This document shows, piece by piece, positions 37,796 through 47,200 of a DNA stretch of 64,000 nt (position 1 is its first letter; every line of letters starts with the position of its first letter). A program made the translations under genes and the position numbers. Where the stretch lies: contig PLYH01000001.1 in NCBI GenBank assembly GCA_003153355.1, positions 38,565 to 102,564 on the forward strand, given 5' to 3'. Below the pieces are notes generated by a model that was given only the letters and a program-made list of their open reading frames with translations, did not search any database and was not told the origin of the DNA. The stretch is from Candidatus Peregrinibacteria bacterium (GTDB lineage: Bacteria > Patescibacteriota > Gracilibacteria > UBA1369).

Positions 37796-40700
37796 ATGTT
37801 CAACGAAAAACGCATACTTCTTTTCCTCAATCACGGGGAGCGCGCAAGCTTCAAGGGCAAGCGCATGGCTTACGCTGGACCAGAAAAACTTGAAGGTGCT
37901 CCGGCGGAAAGCAAAGAAACGCTGAAACCAGCTGAAAAGACTGAAGTGTTAAACGATCTCATGAAGAATGAATACAAAACCGAATGGGACGCCGCAAAAG
38001 ATCCGATCCAAAATTTACAAGAGTTCGCTGACGGAATTTATGGCGACAATAAGGGAAAAGCCGCCTATGCTAAAAAACTTCTCCAAGAAAGTCTCAAATG
38101 GGAAGACGCAACAACTTTCGCAGCCGACAAAGCAAAACTTTCCAAGGAAAAATGCACAATGGTGAACCTGAAAAACGGCAGCATGAAATTTTACAAGACC
38201 GACTCTTTCAAACCTGAAAACGAAATCAAACTTTCCACGCTGAACGCAGTCATCAGAACTCCAAAGGAAAGCGTCGTATCGCCTCCTCCGGTCGTTGAAA
38301 AAAAAGAATCGGATGAAGGGACCGACCAACAAAAATCCGCCCTTGAATTCTTTAAAAAAGCTTTTCCAGGCGCCAAACCCGACCAGATCCGCATCAGCGG
38401 AACCGAATCCCTGGGAGTCGGAACCAAAGCAGACTTAAACCTGCGGGGATATTTTGGGGGAGCAGAGATGAAGAACGCAGACCCGGACTATTATGGTGAA
38501 GACGGCAGCGGAAGATTCCTCAGCGGTGACAATATCGTTGATGACCAGGGCTACAGAACACATTATATTCCGGCTGAGATCCAGCAGGGATTTGTAGTTG
38601 AAGCTCCAAAGAAAAACGGGGTTATGGGCAAGTTCGTCCTGGCAAAACTCACCAAAAATGAAATCGGTTCAGGAAAAACTGACATTATGGGCTGGGTTGA
38701 AATCGGAAACCTGAGAAATAAAGGATATAAACACGAAGCGTTCGACAAAGTCCAAAACGTCTGGAGTAAAAAACCGGAATTTACCGATGAAGTCGTGGTG
38801 GTGGCGAGAAAATCTAATACGCTCGGAAATACCGTCCTTTATAATGACAAAGGTACTATGATCCGCATGATCGGAAAAGGCGAAGAAGTAATCACGGCGA
38901 ACAACATGGTAAGAAAAGTAGGGAATGAAGAATATATTAATGTAAGTTTTGAAAAAAGCGGAGCGAAAGACACGGGCTGGATAAGAAAAGACATGGTCCT
39001 TGAGCCTGCACCGGCTGAAGTAAAACCTCCTGAAGTAGCCTATAAAGAGGTAAAAGATGAACGTTCCGACGAAACGATGGTTGCAAAATATTACAACCGC
39101 GAAACCGGCAAAGTTCATTTTGACGGCGACAGGGCTGCAGAACAGACCATCACCATCAGCGATCTTTTCCCCGGAGCAAAAAAAGGCGATAAAATCCGCG
39201 TCAAACGCAACGGTGCTGGAAAAAGCATGGAAGCAAGCTTTGACCCAGATAAAACGTATACAAAATTCCTCAAAAACAAAACTGAAACCCGCAAAGGAAC
39301 TTTTGTTTATGGAAACGGAGTCCGCGTGGAAATTTACGACGGCGACGTCGTTCTGCCAAGATGGGAAACAGGCAAGTCAGCGGAAGGGCCAAAAGACCGC
39401 GCCTTTCTTGAAAAAGTCACGCTCAAAGCCGGAGACACCTATGAATCCATAGCTGACCGCGCGCTTTCCATGGACCCGATTATGAAGGCTTTTGAAAAAT
39501 CAAAATATAAATCCGTCGATGAACGCAGAGCCGCTTACGTCAAACTGCTCAAACAGTTTCAGGACGGAAATACGCTCTTCTTGGTTGTGCCGACTCCAAG
39601 TGAAGCAGGTGTGCCGACGGCCAACGAAGTAGCCGAAGTACGCTACGGTGAACGCGCCGAAAGTTACGCCGACAAATTCAGAAAAAACCGTGAAGCATCA
39701 GAAAAAGCTTTCCGCGGAAACATGAAGCAGTATCTGGACAACCAGGTGATGCTTGATAAAAGCTTGCTCGATGTCGTAGACGGAAACCTAAAAATGAAAT
39801 TTGCAACTGGGGAAGGATTTATGGGATTAGTAGATATTTTTAATGACAAAGAAGCATGGCTTAAACTCTGGAATGGCGAAGGATCAGTTGAAATAGCAGG
39901 ACTGGACCAATTGATTGCTGTTCTGAAACATCCGATCTTTGTTGAAGCCGGAATCACGCCCGAAAACGCTCGCGTAAAAATCATTGAACTCATTAGAGTC
40001 GGCAGAAACGACCGGGTGGATTTTGAAGATGTTTTGGATTCATTCAAAATCTATACCAATAAAAAAGGACAAACGGGCGATTTAGGCGACTTCAAAAATG
40101 AACTTGAAGAGAACTCCAAACTCATGAAAGCGAATGAAGGCGGATACAAAGCTTTCGAAGCAAAAAAAGGTCAGGGAATTTTAAAACAAACCCAGATCGT
40201 CAACGTTGTGACGGAAAAAAGAAAACTGGCGGAATCACAGGGCGATGATCCGGCAAAATATAAATCTTTTGCGGATTATGTCTGGCATCTGGTTGATGGA
40301 AATAAACAACAGTTCGACGACTATTTCAAAGCTGTTAAAGCTCTGGATGATCTGAAGGGCGATCCGGAATATCAGCAGTGGGGCAACTACCGCGAAGCGG
40401 CAAACCGCATCGGTTATTTAAACTACGTCCTTGAAGAAAGCGGTCAATTGCTCCAGGCCATCGGCCAGCTCAAAGTCAAAGAGTTCAAGGCTGCAGCCGC
40501 GAGTCCTGAAAAAATGGCTCCGGAAACTGGAAAATCTGTTGCCGCGATTGAAGATGTCTTCCGTGACTCTGATAAACCAAACTGGAGAAAAAACCATCCG
40601 GATGGCCGTTCATTCTCTTGGGAAGATGTTGTGGCCGGCACGAAAGAAAAAGATGAAGACACCACAGTGTACGGCAAATACTTTGATGAAAAAGCTCCGA

Positions 40701-43700
40701 TGCTCCGCATCCGCAGCCGTTTAAATAGATTCGGCGAAAAAGACCAGCCGCTCGACGGCGTTGAACGCATCAGCGAAACGGACACCGTGAACGAATTCAA
40801 TCGACTGATGAAAAAAGCTCTCCAACGTTTGATTTCCTGGAAGACCAACCCGGCGGCCGCTACGGAATTCATCAACAAATATACGGATTCCAACAAAGTT
40901 CAGCTTCCTCCAAAAAATAAAGGTGAAACCGATGAAGCATACGCTGTACGTGTCACGCCAATGTTAAGCAGTTCGCTGGATAGCGCATTCCAAACTCTCA
41001 AACTTGGCAGCCTCTCGCAACTTCAGCTCGAAAAAGATTCTCCTGCTCCGTTGGTTCAAAAAGTTCAGGATCAAAAAGATCTCATTAAAATAGGTTATTA
41101 CTTTGATTCCCGCGACGAAGAAAAAGGTCTTACCGAATCCACCGAAACAAAAGAGGCTCAGCTTTCCATGAATCCGATGATCAGAAAAGTTCAGGAAATT
41201 GCCATTGCCAAAGGCTACCCCAAAGAAAACGCAAAGAAAATCGAAAGCGTTTTCATCGGCGGTATCGGACTCAAAATCGATACGACCAAACCGCTCAGTC
41301 AGGCGTTTGGAGCCGGTCTTGGATCAGGCGTCGATCTTGGCGACGGATTTGTTTTAATGGTCGGCATAGGCGTGGACAGCAGCGGACCGGTCTTAGGTGT
41401 CGCCGTACGCAAAGGCATTAAACTCGGCGCTGAAAAAGACAAAGAACTCGGCATTACGGGAGGCGTAGGGGTCGGGCTCACTGGCCCAAGCATCGTAGGC
41501 GGGGTAGATTACTCATTCCCGATCTCGGACAGTCTTGATATGAAAATGTTTGCAGGAGGCAGCGTGGGAATTTTGGTATCTGGCGTGGGCGTCGGAATCG
41601 GCATCGGCAAAAACTATGAAACAGCCCAGAAAAATCTTGAAAAACAAATCGGCGGAATGGACACCAAAGAGATCGACGCGGAAAAAGATCCGGACAAAAA
41701 ATATCTGATGATCATCAACAATCCGCAGATCGGTCCATACTTCAGATCAGCGGCTCAGGAATTTGAAAACGAAAAAGATCAAAAATCCGTCGTCCTGGAT
41801 CTTTACGAGACATGGCGTGCAAACGTCTCGGGAGAAGCAGTAAGACAAAACTCAGCGCCGTTTATTTCAGGAGGAGGCGTTTTTGCGGGCATGCTGTTAA
41901 TTGGCGGCCTGCCGGTACCGTACGTCGGACCTTACCTCAGCTTCACTATCGGGAAAGATACATATGTCTACCGTCGCCAGTCGGAATCTTCCAAAGAAAT
42001 GGACAAGATTTCTCAAGAAAAAGCACAGGCAAGGTCGATGGACGATTTGAAAAAGAAATATCCGGACAGCAATCTGGCCGTAAAAGAAACAAAAGCCGCT
42101 GAAAGCGGCAATATTGGAACGATGGCCAATGGAGATAAAGGTATTCGTCTCAAAAACTTTGAGGTTGATCTTGCTCCGTTTAAAGACGAACCAAGTATTG
42201 ATAAATATAACGAGGCTTTGAGACCTTACGACATGAAACTGGTTCCGGATGCCGCAACCGGCCTTCTGGAATTCCAGGTTTTTGGAGCTTTGGGCAATCT
42301 CCAAATCCTGATGGACCCGGGAATGGAACACAAAGGTCTTATTTTGAAAGACGGAAAAGTGTTCCTGGCTCCCGGAGCAAAACCTGAACTCTTTATCACC
42401 CGTGAAGAGTTCTTCACACCATTCCCAAAGAAAGGTTCTCCGATGAACACCATTGTCACTATTTCAGACACACCGAAACGCACCCGTTCAATGATCCAAA
42501 GTGAAGTTGCGGAACAGGGTTCATATCTTTACCGCAAGGCCGGAATGCAGTGGGAAGTTATTTCCACTCCGAACGTTTCCAACAACAATGTTATGGATGC
42601 TGCAGGTTATGCCAAATACAAAGGAAACTTCGAAACCTTTAATGAAAAAGTCGAAGGCTTCGACGAAACAAAATGGAAAGAATATGAAGCCAAGGTCAAA
42701 GCCTTACCGTTCATTATGGAAGCCGAACCTGATCTTACCGACGAAAAACGAACACAGCTCAAAAAATTCAGCAAAGATTTCTTCAATTTCAACGTCGGTA
42801 AATACGGTGAATACACTACGGTAAAACCGGGTGACACGGAAGCAGTCATCAACGAAAAACGCCGCAATCTTGCTGCCCTGATCCAGACGGAAGCACAGAA
42901 AGATGCTCCGCCAAAAGGCAGAGGTATGGGAGCAAAACTCAGCGACCTTCAGATGAACTTTGTGATGTCGGAACTCATGGACGTGAGTTTCATGGAACTT
43001 GAAAAAGCTCCGGATAAACGCGCTCGCTTTGAACAAAACCTTGAATGGTCAAAACAGGCAGTACTTTTACCGTTCTTTCGCAAGAAGATCGCTGACCTTA
43101 ATGCCAAAGGACTCAATATTAAGAGCACTCCTGAGCAGCTGGTAGACCTTGTTTCCCGACGTTTGCTTGAGGACGTCAAAGACGAAGAACTCGGCAAACC
43201 GGGACAACCTTTAGGACCAAACTGGATGTTCAGTTCAGTCGCAGGCGCCATCGGTCTGGGTCTCCGCGGTGTTGCGGGATACATCACCCAGGATAAGTAC
43301 GGCGTCCTCGGTCTTCATGAAGAAGATTTGAGCAAACCGGGACTTGAAGGCGATCTTGCAAAAGTCATCCTTGAACTTGAAAGTCCGCTCGATACTCAAA
43401 ACGACAAAGCTTTCGCCGAATCGATAATGGCGAAAAAACTCATCGCGATGCCGGGTATGTGGTTTGTGCTTGGCGATGCCAATGCCAACCAGGCCTTGGA
43501 CGGAATGCAAAAAGCTTTGAAAGGCGAAGCCGTCGGCGACAACGCAGGCTTCCAGGAATTCAAAAAAATCGCCCAAGGCATCCGCGACACACAGCTCCGC
43601 GGAGGCAATGCTTTTATTTACAACGCGCCAAACGGCAACTCGTTTGAATTCAGATTGAACACCAAAGTCGCAGACATGGCACACGCGCGCTGCGGAAATG

Positions 43701-44053
43701 CATCGTTCGCCGTGGCAGAAGATATTCAGATTTTCGCGAGAATGGCCAAAGAAACAGGGCTCATCGTGGCAGGTGCTTCAACATCAACCGGCACCGTGTC
43801 TCCTGAAACCACCGCAAGATTTATCAGCTTTGGTTTAGCAGGCGTCGTTACCATCGAAACCGGCGCACAGGAAGCGCCTCCACCTCCACCTGGCAACAAA
43901 AACAATCAACCAGTCGGCGGCCCGGGCGGCAGCACCAAAGTTGGAGGCGGCACGGACACCGGCGGCGGAAAAGGCGGAACAGTACCTCCAAAAGTCGGCG
44001 GCGGCAATCCTCCTCCACCGGGCGGAACGAACAACCCTGACCAATCCGGCTAA
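37796..44053 (+). CDS. Giant 2085-aa protein with SH3-like/LysM-like segments, Gly-rich barrel-like core and Pro/Gly-rich C-terminal tail
   Basis: Single uninterrupted ORF. Core: FVLMVGIGVDSSGPVLGVAVRKGIKLGAEKDKELGITGGVGVGLTGPSIVGGVDYSFPISDSLDMKMFAGGSVGILVSGVGVGIGIG. Tail ends NPDQSG. Confidence 0.85.
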   Translation: MFNEKRILLFLNHGERASFKGKRMAYAGPEKLEGAPAESKETLKPAEKTEVLNDLMKNEYKTEWDAAKDPIQNLQEFADGIYGDNKGKAAYAKKLLQESLKWEDATTFAADKAKLSKEKCTMVNLKNGSMKFYKTDSFKPENEIKLSTLNAVIRTPKESVVSPPPVVEKKESDEGTDQQKSALEFFKKAFPGAKPDQIRISGTESLGVGTKADLNLRGYFGGAEMKNADPDYYGEDGSGRFLSGDNIVDDQGYRTHYIPAEIQQGFVVEAPKKNGVMGKFVLAKLTKNEIGSGKTDIMGWVEIGNLRNKGYKHEAFDKVQNVWSKKPEFTDEVVVVARKSNTLGNTVLYNDKGTMIRMIGKGEEVITANNMVRKVGNEEYINVSFEKSGAKDTGWIRKDMVLEPAPAEVKPPEVAYKEVKDERSDETMVAKYYNRETGKVHFDGDRAAEQTITISDLFPGAKKGDKIRVKRNGAGKSMEASFDPDKTYTKFLKNKTETRKGTFVYGNGVRVEIYDGDVVLPRWETGKSAEGPKDRAFLEKVTLKAGDTYESIADRALSMDPIMKAFEKSKYKSVDERRAAYVKLLKQFQDGNTLFLVVPTPSEAGVPTANEVAEVRYGERAESYADKFRKNREASEKAFRGNMKQYLDNQVMLDKSLLDVVDGNLKMKFATGEGFMGLVDIFNDKEAWLKLWNGEGSVEIAGLDQLIAVLKHPIFVEAGITPENARVKIIELIRVGRNDRVDFEDVLDSFKIYTNKKGQTGDLGDFKNELEENSKLMKANEGGYKAFEAKKGQGILKQTQIVNVVTEKRKLAESQGDDPAKYKSFADYVWHLVDGNKQQFDDYFKAVKALDDLKGDPEYQQWGNYREAANRIGYLNYVLEESGQLLQAIGQLKVKEFKAAAASPEKMAPETGKSVAAIEDVFRDSDKPNWRKNHPDGRSFSWEDVVAGTKEKDEDTTVYGKYFDEKAPMLRIRSRLNRFGEKDQPLDGVERISETDTVNEFNRLMKKALQRLISWKTNPAAATEFINKYTDSNKVQLPPKNKGETDEAYAVRVTPMLSSSLDSAFQTLKLGSLSQLQLEKDSPAPLVQKVQDQKDLIKIGYYFDSRDEEKGLTESTETKEAQLSMNPMIRKVQEIAIAKGYPKENAKKIESVFIGGIGLKIDTTKPLSQAFGAGLGSGVDLGDGFVLMVGIGVDSSGPVLGVAVRKGIKLGAEKDKELGITGGVGVGLTGPSIVGGVDYSFPISDSLDMKMFAGGSVGILVSGVGVGIGIGKNYETAQKNLEKQIGGMDTKEIDAEKDPDKKYLMIINNPQIGPYFRSAAQEFENEKDQKSVVLDLYETWRANVSGEAVRQNSAPFISGGGVFAGMLLIGGLPVPYVGPYLSFTIGKDTYVYRRQSESSKEMDKISQEKAQARSMDDLKKKYPDSNLAVKETKAAESGNIGTMANGDKGIRLKNFEVDLAPFKDEPSIDKYNEALRPYDMKLVPDAATGLLEFQVFGALGNLQILMDPGMEHKGLILKDGKVFLAPGAKPELFITREEFFTPFPKKGSPMNTIVTISDTPKRTRSMIQSEVAEQGSYLYRKAGMQWEVISTPNVSNNNVMDAAGYAKYKGNFETFNEKVEGFDETKWKEYEAKVKALPFIMEAEPDLTDEKRTQLKKFSKDFFNFNVGKYGEYTTVKPGDTEAVINEKRRNLAALIQTEAQKDAPPKGRGMGAKLSDLQMNFVMSELMDVSFMELEKAPDKRARFEQNLEWSKQAVLLPFFRKKIADLNAKGLNIKSTPEQLVDLVSRRLLEDVKDEELGKPGQPLGPNWMFSSVAGAIGLGLRGVAGYITQDKYGVLGLHEEDLSKPGLEGDLAKVILELESPLDTQNDKAFAESIMAKKLIAMPGMWFVLGDANANQALDGMQKALKGEAVGDNAGFQEFKKIAQGIRDTQLRGGNAFIYNAPNGNSFEFRLNTKVADMAHARCGNASFAVAEDIQIFARMAKETGLIVAGASTSTGTVSPETTARFISFGLAGVVTIETGAQEAPPPPPGNKNNQPVGGPGGSTKVGGGTDTGGGKGGTVPPKVGGGNPPPPGGTNNPDQSG

Positions 44054-44071
44054 TATTTCTAAAAATAAACT

Positions 44072-44272
44072 ATGAAAAAAAACAATCAACAAATCGGCTG
44101 GGTTCTTGCAATTTTAGCAGTCATCATCGTGATTATATTCATGGTGATGTCTCAACAAAATTCAAACAGTCAGGTGCCGACAGGCGGTGGACAGCAAGGA
44201 ACAGTTGCTCCTCTTATAACATCGCCAAGTCAACAAAGCGGTGCCGCAGTGAATCCGGATCAGTCTGGTTAA
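44072..44272 (+). CDS. 66-aa single-TM protein with Gly/Gln/Pro-rich tail ending NPDQSG
   Basis: TM segment IGWVLAILAVIIVIIFMVM; tail shared with the upstream giant protein. Confidence 0.75.
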   Translation: MKKNNQQIGWVLAILAVIIVIIFMVMSQQNSNSQVPTGGGQQGTVAPLITSPSQQSGAAVNPDQSG

Positions 44273-44296
44273 TACAAATTTTATACCTCCATCAAA

Positions 44297-47200
44297 ATGA
44301 AAAATAAAAATCTAACAATCTGGCTCGTAGCGCTCACTGCTCTCGTTGAGCTTTTAGTTGCGCCGTTGCCAGTTTCTGCAGATTACCATCCGGTGTCTCG
44401 TCAGGCATGCGACCTTGGGATATTTCCTTTTGATCCGGCAGGTACAAAATTTTATGGAAGCGCCGCCGACAATTACATCAACGGCAGACCTTCGGAATTC
44501 CCAGGTGGAACGATTACTGATGCAATTTGTAACATTGCTATTGGCGGACATCTTACGATCCCTACAGTAACGCCATATACGACCCAATCATATAATCCTC
44601 AGCCAGTTACCGACACCGGCGACATTCCTTTGAAATCCGGTTCGCAAAACACCTACGTGCCAATCGGCCTTCATCAGCACAACTATTATAACGACTCTGC
44701 TGAAGAAACATCCGGACAGCAATATTTCTATAAATCACTCATTTCCAAATTCGAAATCGATTTTGCGCCTGATGTGGCATCAAATATCGATTTAAGCAAA
44801 ATAACCTGTATCACCGACGTTCCTGCGGGATTTTCCGCGGACGACCTTTCTGCAGACGGCGTTGCAAACTGTAATGGTTACGCACCGCATCTTTGGGGCG
44901 GAACTGAAGTAAGAAACAGCGCAAGCGGAGTCGTATGGACATTTGGTGAAAACGATCCTTCTTCTAAACCAAGAATTTTCGGATATAATCCTGATCTTGA
45001 TTCGCTCATCGGTTTTAATTCCAAACCGGACGCAAACCGAAACTTCTTTGCTTACGTACAGCTTCCAACACGGGAAGATGTTCCTGCGGATCTTTGGAGT
45101 TCAAGTACTTCATCAAAAGTCTTGCTCCGCGATTACGCAATTAAAAGGACAACGAACATGAGTTATCTGAACGACGATAATTACTGCAGCGTACCAAAAG
45201 ATTACGACACGCATTGGTGCTCAATGGACTGGAAAAGACCGGCACAATTCCAGACAGGAACACCCTATGGAAGCTCAACAGCCAACTACTATTGGTCCCC
45301 GATCGGCAGCACAGGCGTTGTCTGGAGAAAATCAGCACCTACTCCGGAAAAATGTACAAGCTTTACATTAACTCCTTTGACCTTAACCAATCCGGGACAA
45401 ACGACGCTGACCGGACACATCACCACGGATAAAGGACTAAGCCACAACGCAACGATTACCTGGACACAATCCGGCGGAACATTGGACACTTATCCAACGC
45501 AAAGCGCGGTAACGAATGCAGACATTATCAACAAATTCACCATTCCTAATCCGGGCAACGATGCAAATGTCACAGCAGAAGTCACCGCTATCAACGACGG
45601 CGTTGATCTTGGAACGTGTGCCGGTTCAAAACAAACAGCAAAGACCCCTCCTCCGACCTGTACAGGTTTGACGATCAGTCCGACCGGACCGTTCGTGGAA
45701 TCAGATTTGCCGCAAACTATTAATGTAAGTTCAGCAACGACTGGCGGTCTCAATCTCGACTATAAATGGACTTCAACCGCACCAAGTAAATTCACATACG
45801 ACGGCAATTCCGGAACATATTATGACACCGATACATCAACCACGCTGAACTACACCCTGCCAACCATCAGTGCACCGCAAACAATAACTGTCACGGCAGT
45901 GGATAAATCAAACCACGCCACGGAATTTGCAGGAACATGTCAGGCAAACATAAAAATCACTGTTCCTCCTCCTTTCTGTTATGACGTCGTTCCAAATTCA
46001 ACCACTCTTTCCAACACCGGCAGTGACATCTTCAGTGCGAAAGTGAACTACAGTGACGGCATCGACCGCAACACGACAGTAACCTGGACTCCTACAAACC
46101 TTAACTTAACTCCTCCGACCAGTCCGGAAACCAAAACCAGCGCCACCAACTTTGTAAAAGTGACCAATCCGGTCGTCTCGGGAAACCCAGTCTCATTGCA
46201 GATGCAGGTCACGGGCGTACCTGCGGGCGTGATCCTGCCACCGGGTGGCGATTGTGCAACCGGCAAAACCGCAAGTTCAGGCGGCGGCAATATGTGCCAG
46301 AATTTGAACTCCGGTTATTTGGGAACAACTATTTCAGGCGGCAGCAGCCAGCTTCTCAATCCAAATCCTACCAACGTCAGTTCTCCAAATCCTTCACAGG
46401 TAAGCTGGACAGTAAGCGGCAGTGCAACGCTTTCACCGAATCCGGCAAATAACGTGGCTTGTTACGATTATTTGGGCCCTGATTTAAGTAATACATCATT
46501 TACCACCATCGTGGGTTGCAGCTACTTTTATAAAACATCATCTGTTCAGGGAACGAGCGGATCAGTAAGCATGAGCGCGGTTCCAAACCTTGGAAGCGTA
46601 GCAGCTTGTAACCAGACAATCACTTTCAACAATCCGATCACGCCTCCGGGCGGCGGTTCATGTACAGGTTTGAGCTGGAGCCAGGTAGGCGGCCAGATCT
46701 GCGTCAGTCCTATCCCAAGCGGATCATTCAGCGGAAGCTATCAATGGACCATCGGTTCAACAACCTTCAATGACGGCACATGCCAAACCGTTCCGCCAAA
46801 CACGAGCGTAAACGTCCAGGCAATCGGAGCTCCTGCATGTCAGGTCAATATTCCTCCGCAACCACCACAGAATAATCAATGTACGATGGGACCTCCAAGC
46901 TACAATAATGGAGAGCTTTGTCTTACCAACGTCCAGAATTATGTCGGACCGTTTACATGGCAAATCGGCAGCGGCGCTCCGTTCTCAAACGGACTCTGCC
47001 AGCCCGTTCCGCTAAACACTCCGGTAACTGTTACTGGACCAACACCGGCTTGTAGCATCAACAACTACACCCCTCCGGTTCCACCAAGCCCTCCAACGTT
47101 CACCAAAACGGTTGAAATCGTAAATCTTCCGGGGGCGAAACCAATTTCTGGGGAAACAGGCGTGAAGAGCGGATTTAATAATCCGTTAACGCTCGTCCCA

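Noticed and set aside
43900-44050. Pro/Gly-rich 3' end of the giant gene as a CRISPR-like or tandem DNA repeat
   Set aside because: Low-complexity coding sequence; no regular repeat-spacer spacing and codons vary.
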